Shown in pieces: positions 1-11,888 of a DNA stretch of 64,000 nucleotides. Made by a program: the position numbers and the translations under genes. Below the pieces are notes generated by a model. That model was not told the origin of the DNA and made no database searches. It was given only the letters and a program-made list of their open reading frames with translations. How positions within the stretch are numbered: the stretch's first letter is position 1; every line of letters begins with the position of its first letter. The stretch is from Candidatus Raymondbacteria bacterium RIFOXYA2_FULL_49_16 (GTDB lineage: Bacteria > Fibrobacterota > OXYB2-FULL-49-7 > XYB2-FULL-49-35): positions 55,571-119,570 of the forward strand of contig MFYT01000009.1 in the NCBI GenBank assembly GCA_001789205.1. Reading direction: 5' to 3'.

Positions 1-153
1 GGCGGCAAGAGCCAGCACAACACCCAGCAGCGCAAGTTTCCTGTGGCGCGGAAACCAGCCGTCTTTTTTTCTGCGTCCCGTAACCGAGGCCGTGATGATG
101 CATATCGCGGCAAAGGTCATGAACCCAACATGCAACAGCATGAGCGTATCCAA
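1..153 (-). CDS. N-terminal fragment of a small membrane protein, cut by the window edge
   Basis: An open frame of 51 codons runs off the left edge. The TTG at 153-151 has a well-placed AAAAAGGA ribosome site; an ATG lies four codons later (141-139). The product has two hydrophobic stretches, LLHVGFMTFAAICIITASV and LALLGVVLALAA, separated by a basic loop GRRKKDGWFPRHRK. The helix-basic loop-helix arrangement with histidines near the membrane recalls cytochrome b561-like or DUF4079-like proteins, but too little is visible to assign a family. It starts 15 nt after the stop of the nucleotidyltransferase gene on the same strand, so the two may be cotranscribed. Confidence 0.5.
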   Translation of the reverse strand, partial: MDTLMLLHVGFMTFAAICIITASVTGRRKKDGWFPRHRKLALLGVVLALAA

Positions 154-167
154 AGTGATCCTTTTTT

Positions 168-698
168 CTATGGTTTTTGCACTTGCTTCTTCAGCTCTTC
201 TGGTAATTGCTCCCACAGGTGCGAATGCGCTTCCACAAGGCGGGCTATGTCTCCCAGGTCTTTGATCCTTTTACTCTGTCTTCGTTCCTGGTCTTTCCAT
301 GCCTCTATTTTGCCGCAAAGCGTGTCTTCAAGCGAGGCAACGCGCAGAAGAATGCCATGGACATCAGCAGGAACCGCACGGGAAGGAAAGTCCCGGTAGA
401 ATTCTTCCGTACTTAATTGAATGCTTACTTTGGATGTACCCTTGAAATTGATGGACCATTCAAACCGTTCGGATTTAAAACCAAGTTTCTCTATGAGCGA
501 AGTCGCACGTTCAATATCCGCCGCAGCCACAACCATATCTAGATCCTGGGTAACCATGGGTTCTTTTGCCCAGTGGTTTACCGCAATGCCGCCTATTATA
601 CACCATTCGATATCTGCCTTTTCCAAACCATCAACCAGGCGCATGACATCGTCTACGCCACCCGATGTTTGCCAGTTAAAGAATTGCTTTCCTGTCAT
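168..698 (-). CDS. Nucleotidyltransferase-fold protein (MNT/AbiEii-like)
   Basis: A protein of 176 residues with the polymerase-beta-type nucleotidyltransferase signature: GGIAVNHW near residue 36 followed by TQDLDMVV near residue 50, the expected GG...DxD arrangement of metal-binding aspartates. Such proteins transfer NMP groups to RNA, protein or small molecules, and many are antitoxin or toxin partners (MNT/HEPN, AbiEii). No HEPN partner gene is visible beside it, so a toxin-antitoxin role cannot be claimed. The ATG has an AGGA ribosome site 8 nt upstream. The C-terminus is a charged helical region (KIEAWKDQERRQSKRIKDL) common in this family. The substrate is unknown. Confidence 0.7.
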   Translation of the reverse strand: MTGKQFFNWQTSGGVDDVMRLVDGLEKADIEWCIIGGIAVNHWAKEPMVTQDLDMVVAAADIERATSLIEKLGFKSERFEWSINFKGTSKVSIQLSTEEFYRDFPSRAVPADVHGILLRVASLEDTLCGKIEAWKDQERRQSKRIKDLGDIARLVEAHSHLWEQLPEELKKQVQKP

Positions 699-747
699 AT
701 ATATCCTATTGCATAAAATAGATTTATGTCAAAAACAAGGCAATGAA

Positions 748-777
748 AAAGGCCGCGGGCAAACGCCTGCGGCCTTT
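748..777 (-). terminator. Rho-independent terminator of the arg operon
   Basis: GGCCGCGGGC, loop AAAC and GCCTGCGGCC form a 10-bp stem with one G-T wobble, extended by A/T pairs. Read on the minus strand the stem is followed by a T run. It lies 25 nt past the argD stop and is the only strong stem-loop in the gap. Confidence 0.85.
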
Positions 778-801
778 AAGAAATTGATTTATTTTGCTTG
801 T

Positions 802-1992
802 TCAGCCTGCTTGTGCCACTGTCTTTGCGACGATCTTGACCGCCTGCCGGATTTCAGCCTCGGTGACATTGAGCGGCGGCAAAAACCTGATGCATTGCGT
901 ACCAGCCTTTGCCGTAAGCAGTCCGTTTTTCCGCAAAGCGTTGATAACATCGCCTGCCTTGTCCTTCATCTCAATTGCTACCCACAACCCTTTGCCCCTG
1001 ACAGCGACGATAGCGTCTGATTTGACGCTGGATAAAAGTTTTATCAAGAGATCGCCTTTTGCGCGAATTGTTGATAAAAACTTTTTATTCGCTACTTTGT
1101 TCAAGATCACCTGTGTGACCGCAAGCGCCACCGGGTTGCCGCCAAACGTGGTGCCATGGTCGCCAGGCTTAATCTGGTCCGCGATCTTCTCTGACATGAG
1201 CACAGCGCCAAGAGGCAGGCCAAGACCAATGGGTTTGGCAAGCGTTATGATCTCGGGTTTTACTCCATAAGCCTGGTGCATCATGAACAAACCGGTCCGG
1301 CCAAGACCGCACTGCACTTCATCGGCAATAAGCAACGCCTTATGCTTTTTGCACAAAGCGGCAATCTTCTGCACAAAGGGCTTTGCCGCGGTATAGCCGC
1401 CGCCTTCGCCCTGCAGAAATTCGAGCATGACCGCGCAGGTGCGTGAACTCATGGCCTTTTCAAGGCCTTTGACATCATTGAAATCCACGTACTTAAACCC
1501 TGCAAGCATGGGCCCAAAGTCTTCCTGGTATTTTGCCTGGGGCGTTGCTGAAAGCGCACCATAGGTCCGTCCATGAAAGGCGTTGTTGAAGGTAATGATC
1601 TCGTACTTCTGTTTGGAATACTTTCTGATGCAATACCGCCGCGCAAATTTGATTGCAGCCTCGTTTGCCTCGGTGCCGCTGTTGCAGAAAAAGGCCCGGT
1701 CAGCGCAGGTATTTTCAACCAGCACTTTTGCGGCTGCTGCATCGAGTCCATTGTGATACAGGTTGGACACATGCATGTATTTCTTCGCCTGATCATTCAT
1801 GGCTCTTAGCACTTCCGGATTCTGGTGGCCAAGCGCGTTTACCGCAATGCCCGTGACAAAGTCCAGGTACTTTTTACCGTTGATGTCCCAAAGCCAGGCA
1901 CCGTTGCCTTTGACTGGGATGAAATCATCGGGCCGCGCGTAGTTGCCCAGCAGGTATTTCTTTTCCGTATTCAATAGTGATTGTGCGTTCAT
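802..1992 (-). CDS. argD: Acetylornithine aminotransferase
   Basis: A class III PLP aminotransferase of 396 residues, the usual ArgD length. It converts N-acetylglutamate semialdehyde and glutamate to N-acetylornithine and 2-oxoglutarate in arginine synthesis, and often also acts in lysine synthesis. Visible signatures are the phosphate-binding FCNSGTEANEAAIKFAR near residue 105, LLIADEVQCGLGRTG with the PLP-contacting Asp near residue 225, and the Schiff-base lysine in TLAKPIGLGLPLGA near residue 255. The GDHGTTFGGNPVA segment is also typical. Its start overlaps the argB stop by 4 nt, so it is the last gene of argC-argB-argD. Identification is firm from motifs plus neighbours. Confidence 0.96.
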   Translation of the reverse strand: MNAQSLLNTEKKYLLGNYARPDDFIPVKGNGAWLWDINGKKYLDFVTGIAVNALGHQNPEVLRAMNDQAKKYMHVSNLYHNGLDAAAAKVLVENTCADRAFFCNSGTEANEAAIKFARRYCIRKYSKQKYEIITFNNAFHGRTYGALSATPQAKYQEDFGPMLAGFKYVDFNDVKGLEKAMSSRTCAVMLEFLQGEGGGYTAAKPFVQKIAALCKKHKALLIADEVQCGLGRTGLFMMHQAYGVKPEIITLAKPIGLGLPLGAVLMSEKIADQIKPGDHGTTFGGNPVALAVTQVILNKVANKKFLSTIRAKGDLLIKLLSSVKSDAIVAVRGKGLWVAIEMKDKAGDVINALRKNGLLTAKAGTQCIRFLPPLNVTEAEIRQAVKIVAKTVAQAG

Positions 1993-2849
1993 TTCGTTAA
2001 CTCCGTTCCTATGCCGCTGTCCGTAAAAATCTCAAGGAGCAGCGAGTGTGGTATGGTGCCGTTGATAATATGGGTCTTTTTGACCCCTTTATTGATGGCT
2101 TTGACCATCGAAAGCGACTTTGGTATCATGCCGCCTGTGATGACTTTACGGCGGATAAGGCCGCGCACATCGTTGACCGTGAGCGTGGGAATCAGGTTCT
2201 TTCCGTCGTTGATCCCGTCCACGTCGGTCACAAAGATGAGCTTTTCGGCCTTGAGCCTCCCCGCGATCTCGCACGCCGCAATATCAGCGTTTATATTGTA
2301 CACAAAACCGTCTGGTCCAAGGGCCAGCGGCGCCATGACCGGTATTTTTTCAACATTCAGGAGCCGGTAGATGGGATGGGTGTGTATCTGGGTTATTTTT
2401 CCCACATACCCGATATCGACCTTCTTATTGTTGACCTTCTCATACTCTTTGACGCACTGCAGCACGCCATTGTCAGCCGCGGAAAACCCGACCGCTCTGC
2501 CGCCTAGTGCGTTGATCTTGGCGACCAGGCCCTTGTTGATCTCTCCCACAAGCACCTTTTCCACAATTTTGATGGTCGCCTTGTCCGTGACACGCAGGCC
2601 ATTGACAAAAACCGGCTCAATGCCCTTTTTTTTGAGGGCCGCTGAAATGGCCTTGCCGCCGCCGTGCACAATAATGACCCTGATACCCGCCTGTTCGAGG
2701 AAAACCGCGTCCCTGAGGATAGCGGCAATGGTCGTGTCGTCCTCCATGGTGCTGCCGCCAAACTTGATGACAAAGGTCTTGTTCCGGTATTTCTGAAAAT
2801 AGGGCAGCGCCTCAATGAGAATGGAGGCTTTTTTAATAAGGTGCTTCAT
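1989..2849 (-). CDS. argB: Acetylglutamate kinase
   Basis: An amino acid kinase family protein of 286 residues that phosphorylates N-acetylglutamate, the second step of arginine synthesis. The N-terminal FVIKFGGSTM holds the nucleotide-binding lysine, VIIVHGGGKAIS is the glycine-rich substrate loop, and NINADIAACEIAGRLKAEKL with FVTDVDGI matches the family core. The N-terminal helix ahead of the kinase core (about 25 residues, ILIEALPYFQKYRNK) is the type linked to hexamer formation and arginine feedback inhibition in other ArgB enzymes; sensitivity here is inference. It overlaps argC upstream and argD downstream by 4 nt each, implying translational coupling. Confidence 0.96.
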   Translation of the reverse strand: MKHLIKKASILIEALPYFQKYRNKTFVIKFGGSTMEDDTTIAAILRDAVFLEQAGIRVIIVHGGGKAISAALKKKGIEPVFVNGLRVTDKATIKIVEKVLVGEINKGLVAKINALGGRAVGFSAADNGVLQCVKEYEKVNNKKVDIGYVGKITQIHTHPIYRLLNVEKIPVMAPLALGPDGFVYNINADIAACEIAGRLKAEKLIFVTDVDGINDGKNLIPTLTVNDVRGLIRRKVITGGMIPKSLSMVKAINKGVKKTHIINGTIPHSLLLEIFTDSGIGTELTK

Positions 2850-3868
2850 GGAAGGCCCGCTGCTTCATCGAACCCGAACATGAGGTTCATGTTCTGCACT
2901 GCCTGGCCTGCCTGGCCCTTGAGCAGGTTGTCTATTGCCGAGAAAATAAGGCAATCGGTCCCTTCGCAATATACTCCGATGTCGCAGAAATTTGTATGAA
3001 TAACATTGCGCAATTCCGGATATTGGCCCTTATCATACACCCGTATGAACCGCTTGCCCGCGTAGAACTGTTTATATAGATCAATCAACTCGTCAACCGA
3101 CTTTTTTGCCTTGAGCCTGATGTTGAGGGTGCTGATGATGCCCCGGCTGAACCCGCCAAGCTCGGGAACAAAATTGAGCGTAAACTTCTCTCCGGCAAGC
3201 GCGGAAAGCTCCTGTTCCATTTCCGGCGTGTGTTGGTGTTTGCCTATCCGGTAGGGCCTGATAGTACCCTCGAGTTCTGCGTGCAGCATGGAAAGCGCGG
3301 CCTTTCTGCCTGCGCCCGACGTGCCGGTAATGGAAACTGAAAACGCGTGCGGCTCAGTCAAACCCTTCTTCAAGAGGGGGGCAAGGCCCAAAATAACAGA
3401 TGTGGGAAAACAGCCTGGATTTGAGAGAAGGTCCGCCTTTTTCACCTCGTCAGCGTTCAGCTCAGGCAGCCCATACACAGCCTTGGCAAGAAGATCGGGC
3501 GCAGACTGGGGCATGCCATAAAAGGCCTCAAAGACTTTGGTGTTCTGTATTCTGAAATCCGCGCTGAAATCAATAACTTTTACCCCTGCCTTAAGGAACA
3601 CGGGCGCCATTTTCATGGCAATGCCGTGTGGCGTGCCAAGCATTGCCACGTCGCACGATTGCGCGAGCGTTGCCGTATCGGCCTTCTGGCAGGTAAGATC
3701 AACCAAGCCGCGCAGGTCCTGGAACGAGTCGCTAATTTTTGTGCCAATGAAGGAATCGTCGGCCGCGACCGATGCGATCTCGACATGCGGGTGCCGTAAA
3801 AACATTTTAATGGTCTCCCTGCCGCCGTAGCCCGTGGCTCCCACAATGCACGCCCGGATCTTTTTCAT
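2846..3868 (-). CDS. argC: N-acetyl-gamma-glutamyl-phosphate reductase
   Basis: The third enzyme of arginine synthesis: NADPH-dependent reduction of N-acetylglutamyl phosphate. The chosen ATG gives 340 residues and has AGGAG 6 nt upstream; a longer in-frame start at 3919 adds 17 residues that do not fit the family. The product opens with the Rossmann motif CIVGATGYGGRE. The catalytic cysteine is in SNPGCFPTSVILGLAPLL (about residue 154), and GKHQHTPEMEQEL carries the conserved histidine. It is first of the argC-argB-argD operon. The 92-nt gap to the upstream ATPase gene, on the same strand, could hold the promoter, but I see no clear operator. Confidence 0.95.
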   Translation of the reverse strand: MKKIRACIVGATGYGGRETIKMFLRHPHVEIASVAADDSFIGTKISDSFQDLRGLVDLTCQKADTATLAQSCDVAMLGTPHGIAMKMAPVFLKAGVKVIDFSADFRIQNTKVFEAFYGMPQSAPDLLAKAVYGLPELNADEVKKADLLSNPGCFPTSVILGLAPLLKKGLTEPHAFSVSITGTSGAGRKAALSMLHAELEGTIRPYRIGKHQHTPEMEQELSALAGEKFTLNFVPELGGFSRGIISTLNIRLKAKKSVDELIDLYKQFYAGKRFIRVYDKGQYPELRNVIHTNFCDIGVYCEGTDCLIFSAIDNLLKGQAGQAVQNMNLMFGFDEAAGLP

Positions 3869-3960
3869 GGTTTTCTCCTGTTGAAAAAAGGCGGAATTAA
3901 AATAATATTCACTGGGCATGGGAATAAAGAAAAATGCGGGAAAGCGCGGGCGCTGCCCGG

Positions 3961-5190
3961 TTACAATGCTGTAAATGGAACGCCGATGATTTTTTCGCTG
4001 TATTGCTTGAGGCTGTCGTCGTTATTGATAACAATACCAAACTGCAGTTTCCGTTCCTCAATGAAATCGTGCAGCGAACGGAGTTCGCGGCCATCAACCG
4101 CCTGCCGGTATTTGATCTCAATGGGCAAAAGGCCGAAATCCCCTTCAAGGAGCAGGTCAATCTCCGCGCCCGCGCCAGTCCGGTAATAGAAATGGTCGCA
4201 GGGAATGCCCTGACAGGCAATACCCCTCAGTATCTCCTCGATGACCATGCCTTCCCAGGAATGGCCCATGCGCGGATGGGAAATAAGAGTGTCCATGTCG
4301 CGTATTCTCAACAAGTGGTGGAGAAGGCCGGTGTCGCGCATGAAACCCTTGGGATGCTTCACGATACGTTTGAGCGCCTTTTTTTCATAGGGCGGGACCT
4401 GGCGCCAGATAAACGTGCCTGCCGCAATCTCGAAATAATCCCGCACTGTAGGCTGCGATACGCCGAGAGCGCGCGCAACATCGGAATAATTGACAATGGT
4501 TCCGGAAAGATTTGAAAACAGCTGGATAAAAAGCCCGAATTTTACCTTGTCCAGGCCTGGAAAAAGACGGGAAATATCGCGCTCGATATAGGTCTTTACG
4601 TATTGGTCCATCCACGCCAGCCTGAAACTCACAGCTTTCTCCAGCCATGGCTCGGGATAGCCTCCGTTGAGCCAATATGTGTGAGCTTTGTTGACAGTGC
4701 TGCGCGGCCTAAGGGACATGCACGCATTCCTGACGGCCTGCATCTTGCCATGCTTCAGGGCCTTAAAAAACGGGGACGTGAAGTCCTGCCGCGTTTCCGC
4801 AAAGGAAAAAGGCGACATTTCTATGATGCCGATGCGGCCGGCGAGGCTTTCGGAAACCGACCGCAGCAAAGACGGAGAACTTGAGCCGGTAATAATAAAG
4901 CGGCCTTTGGTCTTTCGGTATGCGTCAATGGCGACCCGCAGGGCGGGAAATACGGCCGGGCAGATTTGCGCCTCATCTATGGCGATCCGAAACGGGTTCA
5001 GCTTTAAAAACAGGTCCGGGTCTTTTGAAACAACGGAGAGGTCTGCCTGCCGTTCCAGATCATAGGTCTTCCATGTCTTAGGAAGTTCCGAAAGCAATGT
5101 TGTCTTGCCGCACTGGCGGGGACCAATGATGGCCACGCAGGGAAAAATGGTCAAATATTCGTCAAGCAGTTGTTTATATCCTCTTTTCAT
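3961..5190 (-). CDS. DUF4143-family AAA ATPase
   Basis: A protein of about 409 residues with an N-terminal P-loop (IIGPRQCGKTTLL, residues 22-34), Walker B FRIAIDEAQ and a sensor-like FIITGSSSPSLL. The middle has a short winged-helix-like stretch (YSDVARALGVSQPTVRDYFEI). The C-terminal DUF4143 domain carries the PD-(D/E)XK-like AGAEIDLLLEGDFGLLPIEIKY core in two adjoining pieces. Members are common orphan ATPases of unknown role, sometimes called archaeal-type ATPases; no toxin or nuclease partner is visible. The ATG at 5190 was preferred over an in-frame TTG at 5226 because the sequence between them does not look like the family. It is transcribed toward the arg operon. Confidence 0.88.
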   Translation of the reverse strand: MKRGYKQLLDEYLTIFPCVAIIGPRQCGKTTLLSELPKTWKTYDLERQADLSVVSKDPDLFLKLNPFRIAIDEAQICPAVFPALRVAIDAYRKTKGRFIITGSSSPSLLRSVSESLAGRIGIIEMSPFSFAETRQDFTSPFFKALKHGKMQAVRNACMSLRPRSTVNKAHTYWLNGGYPEPWLEKAVSFRLAWMDQYVKTYIERDISRLFPGLDKVKFGLFIQLFSNLSGTIVNYSDVARALGVSQPTVRDYFEIAAGTFIWRQVPPYEKKALKRIVKHPKGFMRDTGLLHHLLRIRDMDTLISHPRMGHSWEGMVIEEILRGIACQGIPCDHFYYRTGAGAEIDLLLEGDFGLLPIEIKYRQAVDGRELRSLHDFIEERKLQFGIVINNDDSLKQYSEKIIGVPFTAL

Positions 5191-5509
5191 ACCTTGTAAA
5201 ATAAAACATGGACTTTGAAAATGCAAGGTTATAATAATTCATCGATAGTGTCTTTTTAAGAATGACGCCGGCAACGTCCTGGGACGGCACACTGGGTAAT
5301 GTGCGTCCGCTCGATATGTGGCACGAACAGATAGGCCTGAAATATGCGGCCGAAAAGCCAGAAAGGAAACCGTTATTATCGCCAAAGGCGCGCACACACC
5401 CAATTGCACGCTCAAAGGCATTGTCAGCAAGCTTCACACAAGCCATGAACGCATGCAGACTGGCTTAATCTGGAAAAACCCAACAGAAAAATAGTAGTTT
5501 AATGGTGCT
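5191..5509. other. Intergenic region with no supportable gene
   Basis: 319 bases separate the divergently transcribed ATPase and galK genes. Short open frames exist on both strands (for example 5262-5468 plus and 5239-5446 minus), but none has a ribosome site, recognizable motif or protein-like composition. The promoters for both genes must lie here; I cannot point to a convincing -35/-10 pair. Confidence 0.5.
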
Positions 5510-6658
5510 ATGAAGACGAAACTTGTCCGCAACCACCAGCAGAAGTTCCATTTCCCGCCTGCGTTCTGCGTGTTTGCCCCAGGCCGCATAAACTTCATTG
5601 GCGAACACACTGATTACAATGGCGGTCTGGTCATGCCCATGGCGCTGGACAAAGGCGTCTACGTTGCCATTTCGCCAAACGGCGACCGCATGCTCCGCAT
5701 CCAGTCGCTCGATTTCAACCAATACGCGGAATTTTCCCTTGAGGGCCTTGCTCCCGATCCAAGCGCCATGTGGGCCAATTGTCCCAAGGGAATCGTCCGC
5801 ATGCTGCAGGACAAAGGCTGTGCTGTGCCGGGCGCCGACATTACCATTACCGGCGATCTGCCCATTGGCGCCGGTCTTTCGTCGTCCGCCGCAGTTGAAG
5901 TGGCTGTGGGGTTTGCGGTCAAGCGGATGTTCAATCTCAATGTCAGCGATATTGATCTTGCCTTTCTCTGCCAGAAAGCCGAACATGAGTTCACCGGCGC
6001 AAAATGCGGCATCATGGACCAGATGATTTCCATTCTGGGCAAAAAGCGCACCCTCATGAAACTGTCCTGCGCCGATCTCGAGTACGAATATATTCCCTTC
6101 AAATTTTCGGGCGTATCAATCCTGATCACCAATTCGCGCGTGTCGCACAACCTTGCCCAGGGCGAATACAACGTCCGCCGCACCGAATGCGCGCAAATAT
6201 TCGAGATGATCCGGACAATGAACAGCGACGCCGCGACCATTTCCGATTTCTCGCTCAAGGAGATGGGCGAAAACGAGTATTTCTTCAGAGGAACACTCTA
6301 CAACCGGCTTTTGCACATTCTATCCGAAAATTATCGTGTGCGGAAAATGGCACGCATGCTCAAAGACGGAGACCTTTATGCAGTGGGAGATCTTCTGTAC
6401 GAATCGCACAAAAGCATGCGCGACCACTACGAGGTCTCATGTCCCGAGCTGGACTGGCTGGTTGACAACGCAAGCCAGATCCCGGGCGTGTACGGCGCAC
6501 GGATGACCGGAGGCGGGTTTGGCGGCTGCACAATAACGCTGCTGAAACAGAGCGCTGAAAAGGCCTATATCGCCTCACTTGATCAATATGTGAAGGAATT
6601 CGGCATAGAGCCCGAGGTGTATACTGCAGTGCCGTCAGACGGGGTGAGAGTGATTTAA
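5510..6658 (+). CDS. galK: Galactokinase
   Basis: A GHMP-family kinase of 382 residues that phosphorylates alpha-D-galactose at C1, the entry step of the Leloir pathway. Family signatures are clear: the galactokinase signature GRINFIGEHTDYNGG (about residues 25-39), the ATP-binding loop LPIGAGLSSSAAVEVAVGFA (about 118-137), the catalytic-Asp segment CGIMDQMIS, and the C-terminal GARMTGGGFGGCTITL. It converges with the large beta-galactosidase gene across a 74-bp inverted repeat; the pair suggests release of galactose from galactosides and its phosphorylation. galT and galE are not in the window. Confidence 0.95.
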   Translation: MKTKLVRNHQQKFHFPPAFCVFAPGRINFIGEHTDYNGGLVMPMALDKGVYVAISPNGDRMLRIQSLDFNQYAEFSLEGLAPDPSAMWANCPKGIVRMLQDKGCAVPGADITITGDLPIGAGLSSSAAVEVAVGFAVKRMFNLNVSDIDLAFLCQKAEHEFTGAKCGIMDQMISILGKKRTLMKLSCADLEYEYIPFKFSGVSILITNSRVSHNLAQGEYNVRRTECAQIFEMIRTMNSDAATISDFSLKEMGENEYFFRGTLYNRLLHILSENYRVRKMARMLKDGDLYAVGDLLYESHKSMRDHYEVSCPELDWLVDNASQIPGVYGARMTGGGFGGCTITLLKQSAEKAYIASLDQYVKEFGIEPEVYTAVPSDGVRVI

Positions 6659-6732
6659 AAGGAATGAGGTTAGAGGAGCGGAGGCATGAAGCCATATTCC
6701 GGCCTCGTTCCTCGAGCCTCGCACCTCGTTCC

Positions 6733-6734
<2 letters not shown>
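6659..6734. repeat. Imperfect inverted repeat between convergent galK and lacZ genes
   Basis: The left arm begins AAGGAATGAGGTTAGAGG and the right arm ends CGCACCTCGTTCCTT. The arms also share GGAGGC/GCCTC blocks near the middle (6680 and 6702). The element fills the whole gap and overlaps the lacZ stop codon. It may end transcription from both sides. Its composition (GGAACGAGG/CCTCGTTCC words) resembles a dispersed palindromic repeat rather than a classical terminator because there is no T run. Confidence 0.6.
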
Positions 6735-9871
<3,137 letters not shown>

Positions 9872-9896
9872 TATATGTTAAAAACATTCCCTGTAT

Positions 9897-11000
9897 TTAT
9901 TTTCCAATTCTTTCCGCTATCTTCCTGAATCCCGGCATCGCATGATTATAAAATCTTTTCCATCCTTCGCACAAATAGGGGCGGGTTTCAAGCCCGCCCC
10001 TGCTTATCCTGTGCTTCAGACAATCGCCTGCACAGAACACGAGGTGCGGGCACTCTGCGCACACGCGAGGCCACCGGGTTTTCTTTTTCCCGAAAGAAAT
10101 ATAGACGTTTGATTTTTGTAACTCTTTCCACGAATGCGCGTTCACATTTCCCAGGCGCGTTTCTTTTGTCACAAAAAAATCGCAGGGATACACGTCGCCG
10201 TTGTATTCAACGACAAAATACTGGCAGCAGTTTTTCCCCGCATGACAGATAGTCGATGTGCCACGGACCAGCTGTGACAGGATCGAGTCAAAAAGCCTGA
10301 CCGACACCTTTTCCGGTCCATGGGCCATCCAGGCGTCAAAAACCTGGCACATGAAATCGCCCCACTCTTCACCGGTTATGGCAAAGGGAAGCAGACCGCC
10401 GTCTTTATCGAATTCAACGCAGGGAATATACTGATGAAAGAAAAATCCATTGTCGCACAGGAATTGAAAGACCTCCCCGCCCTTTTTGACATTTGACTGG
10501 CTGACAAGCGTCAGGATATTGAATTCAACCTCATGCTTTTTCAACAGGCCAATGCCGCGCATAGCATCGTCGAATGACCCACGATCTTTGGTTGCGTACC
10601 TATAGTGATCGTGGATTTCAGGAGGACCGTCGAGGCTGACACCAAGCAGAAATTTGTATTTGCCAAAATGAGCGGCCAGCTCTTCGGAAATGAGCGTGCC
10701 GTTTGTCTGGAGCCCGTTGGCGATGGAAGCGCCCTTGGGCGCATACTGTATCTGAAGTTTGATGACCTGTTTGAAAAAATCAATGCCCATGATGGTTGGT
10801 TCGCCGCCCTGCCAGCCGAACACGTACTGCGGCTGTTCAGTCTTCATGTAGCGGGAAATGAGGGTCTCGAGCGTTTTGTCCGTCATCCGGTGGGTTTTGG
10901 TCTCAGGATACAGCTTTGATTTCGGCAAATAAAAACAATAGGGGCATCGCAGGTTGCAGTCAGCAGACGCGGGTTTTATGAGTAAAGAAAATGGCTTCAT
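9897..11000 (-). CDS. Radical SAM/SPASM protein, anaerobic sulfatase-maturase-like
   Basis: A protein of 367 residues with the radical SAM cluster motif CNLRCPYCFY near residue 15, GWQGGEPTIMGIDFF near residue 62, and a cysteine-rich C-terminal SPASM region (CHAGKNCCQYFVVEYNGDVY, CAECPHLVFCAGDCLKHR). This matches anSME enzymes that oxidize an active-site Cys or Ser of sulfatases to formylglycine. No sulfatase gene lies in the window, so a related peptide-modifying role remains possible. The ATG is 1 nt after the ZIP transporter stop, so the two form an operon; a TTG start 21 nt upstream is less likely. Oddity: codons near the 3' end are made by a palindromic repeat giving RGGLETRPY between KHRIS and LCEGWKRF. 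Confidence 0.85.
   Translation of the reverse strand: MKPFSLLIKPASADCNLRCPYCFYLPKSKLYPETKTHRMTDKTLETLISRYMKTEQPQYVFGWQGGEPTIMGIDFFKQVIKLQIQYAPKGASIANGLQTNGTLISEELAAHFGKYKFLLGVSLDGPPEIHDHYRYATKDRGSFDDAMRGIGLLKKHEVEFNILTLVSQSNVKKGGEVFQFLCDNGFFFHQYIPCVEFDKDGGLLPFAITGEEWGDFMCQVFDAWMAHGPEKVSVRLFDSILSQLVRGTSTICHAGKNCCQYFVVEYNGDVYPCDFFVTKETRLGNVNAHSWKELQKSNVYISFGKKKTRWPRVCAECPHLVFCAGDCLKHRISRGGLETRPYLCEGWKRFYNHAMPGFRKIAERIGK
9977..10001. repeat. Protein-coding copy of the dispersed palindrome
   Basis: AGGGGCGGG and CCCGCCCCT form a perfect 9-bp inverted repeat around TTTCAAG, the same core as the intergenic copy at 9841-9871. It lies in frame within the radical SAM gene and encodes RGGLETRPY about 35 residues before the C-terminus. 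Confidence 0.75.
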
Positions 11001-11001
11001 G

Positions 11002-11811
11002 TCATCCCAGGGCAACGTCAAGGACCATCATAAGGGCAAATCCAGCTATAGTGGCCATGGTCGCGATGTCCGTGTTGTTGTTGTTTTGAGACTCGGGTAT
11101 CAATTCTTCCACCACGACAAAAATCATGGCTCCGGCTGCAAAAGAAAGCGCATAGGGCAGCAGCGGTTTTATCAGGACCACGGCAAAGGCGCCAACCACT
11201 GCTGCAACAGGCTCAACAACGCCCGAAAGCTGGCCAAACCAGAAACTTTTCTTCGCAGACATGCCTTCGCGTCGCAGCGGAACCGAGACCGCTGTTCCTT
11301 CGGGAAAATTCTGTATGCCAATTCCTATTGCGAGCGCCACTGCTCCGGAGAATGTCGCATGCAGGTCTGGAAATGCGAGCGCACCAAACGCAACGCCCAC
11401 GGCAAGCCCTTCGGGTATATTGTGCATGGTAATTGCAAGCACAAGAAGAATGCTCCGTTGCCAGCTGGTTTTAATGCCCTCTGCCTGATTCAAAGAAAGG
11501 CCAATATGAAGATGGGGAAGCAGCTGGTCGATAATGCGCAGAAAAATTGCCCCTGCAATAAACCCAATGGCAGGCGGCGCCCACGCAGACCCACCCTGGG
11601 CAGCGGAAAGCTCAATGGCGGGCGCAAGAAGCGACCAGAAACTCGCGGCAATCATGATTCCCGCGGCAAATCCAAGCATGCTATCAAGGACCTTGCGGCT
11701 CATGTCCTTGAATATAAAGACCATGGAAGCGCCCAATGCGGTCACGCTCCAGGTAAAAAGCCCGGCAACAAGGGCCTGCGCCACGGGGTTGGCATGTGAA
11801 AACCACTCCAT
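11002..11811 (-). CDS. ZIP-family divalent metal transporter (GufA type)
   Basis: An inner-membrane protein of 269 residues with about eight hydrophobic segments. The paired metal-site helices are visible: MHNIPEGLAVGVAFG (about residue 135) and GIGIQNFPEGTAVSVPLR (about residue 165), the HNxPEG/QNFPEG pattern of ZIP transporters for zinc, iron or manganese. The cytoplasmic loop between helices III and IV is short and contains HLHIG, a possible metal-binding histidine pair. It is first in a two-gene unit with the radical SAM enzyme, whose Fe-S clusters would fit with metal uptake; that link is inference. Confidence 0.9.
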   Translation of the reverse strand: MEWFSHANPVAQALVAGLFTWSVTALGASMVFIFKDMSRKVLDSMLGFAAGIMIAASFWSLLAPAIELSAAQGGSAWAPPAIGFIAGAIFLRIIDQLLPHLHIGLSLNQAEGIKTSWQRSILLVLAITMHNIPEGLAVGVAFGALAFPDLHATFSGAVALAIGIGIQNFPEGTAVSVPLRREGMSAKKSFWFGQLSGVVEPVAAVVGAFAVVLIKPLLPYALSFAAGAMIFVVVEELIPESQNNNNTDIATMATIAGFALMMVLDVALG

Positions 11812-11888
11812 GGATTAAAATATAATTTCTTCACCGCGATAATTATAGCAGCGCCAAGGATAATGCATTGAATTATATTTTATAGAAA

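Noticed and set aside
168..698. Toxin-antitoxin pair for the nucleotidyltransferase
   Set aside because: No HEPN or AbiEi-like partner on either side; the neighbour at 1-153 is a membrane protein.
2371..2796. Long antisense frame within argB
   Set aside because: Shadow of a well-identified gene; low-complexity Thr/Ser/Ala/Leu composition typical of an antisense frame.
5262..5468. Open frames on both strands between the DUF4143 ATPase and galK genes
   Set aside because: No ribosome site, no recognizable motif, and overlapping frames in several phases; G+C-rich DNA gives such frames by chance.
9897..11021. TTG start at 11021 for the radical SAM gene
   Set aside because: It lies inside the ZIP gene and adds seven residues; the ATG at 11000 directly follows the ZIP stop and fits the family N-terminus.
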